Below, in pieces: positions 6,581 to 6,585 of a DNA stretch of 6,585 bases; position 1 is the first letter of the stretch; each line of letters begins with the position of its first letter. The stretch spans positions 1 through 6,585 of the forward strand of contig PDRH01000011.1 of the NCBI GenBank assembly GCA_002748015.1, given 5' to 3'. This DNA is from Bacteroidota bacterium (GTDB lineage Bacteria > Bacteroidota > Bacteroidia > Bacteroidales > CAJPTX01). Under the pieces are notes generated by a model, which saw only the letters and a list, made by a program, of their open reading frames with translations, searched no databases and was not told the DNA's origin. Both the position numbers and the translations under genes were made by a program.

Positions 6581-6585
6581 GGCTG

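Overview
The window carries a complete four-gene set for converting succinyl-CoA to crotonyl-CoA through 4-hydroxybutyrate. The genes abfD, abfT, 4hbD and sucD all lie on the minus strand. To their left, on the plus strand, is the 3' part of a damaged chemoreceptor gene that converges on the cluster. The four enzymes resemble the 4-hydroxybutyrate/succinate-to-butyrate enzymes known from Porphyromonas gingivalis and, for AbfD and AbfT, Clostridium aminobutyricum. The protein character, the balanced-to-moderate GC content and a perfect Bacteroidota-type -7 element (TATATTTG) suggest an anaerobic Porphyromonas-like member of the Bacteroidota. That assignment is inference from recollected homologues, not a search result.

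Layout: positions 1-738 (+) hold the signalling domain of a methyl-accepting chemotaxis-type protein. It is open at the left edge and broken by an in-frame TAA at 586-588, after which the same frame continues to a natural-looking C-terminus. Positions 739-1086 hold no convincing gene, only a 24-codon ORF with a Shine-Dalgarno-like sequence and a small T-loop inverted repeat. A strong symmetrical terminator (1087-1118) separates the convergent units. Then, on the minus strand from right to left, come abfD (5117-6580; start codon close to the right edge, promoter outside), a 141-bp gap, abfT (3686-4975), a 30-bp gap, 4hbD (2540-3655), a 43-bp gap and sucD (1138-2496).

The gene order (abfD-abfT-4hbD-sucD) is the reverse of the reaction order. 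SucD reduces succinyl-CoA to succinate semialdehyde, 4HbD reduces that to 4-hydroxybutyrate, AbfT activates it to 4-hydroxybutyryl-CoA, and AbfD dehydrates it to crotonyl-CoA. Crotonyl-CoA would feed butyryl-CoA and butyrate formation or, in the other direction, allow 4-hydroxybutyrate use. Later enzymes such as butyryl-CoA dehydrogenase are not in the window.

The most interesting non-coding feature is the abfD-abfT gap. It holds a terminator-like hairpin whose upstream arm begins at the last base of a candidate promoter -7 element. Transcripts started there would lack most of that arm and could escape termination, while read-through transcripts from abfD could form it. I saw no CRISPR array, tRNA, rRNA or insertion sequence, and I do not think the window contains an undescribed multi-gene system.
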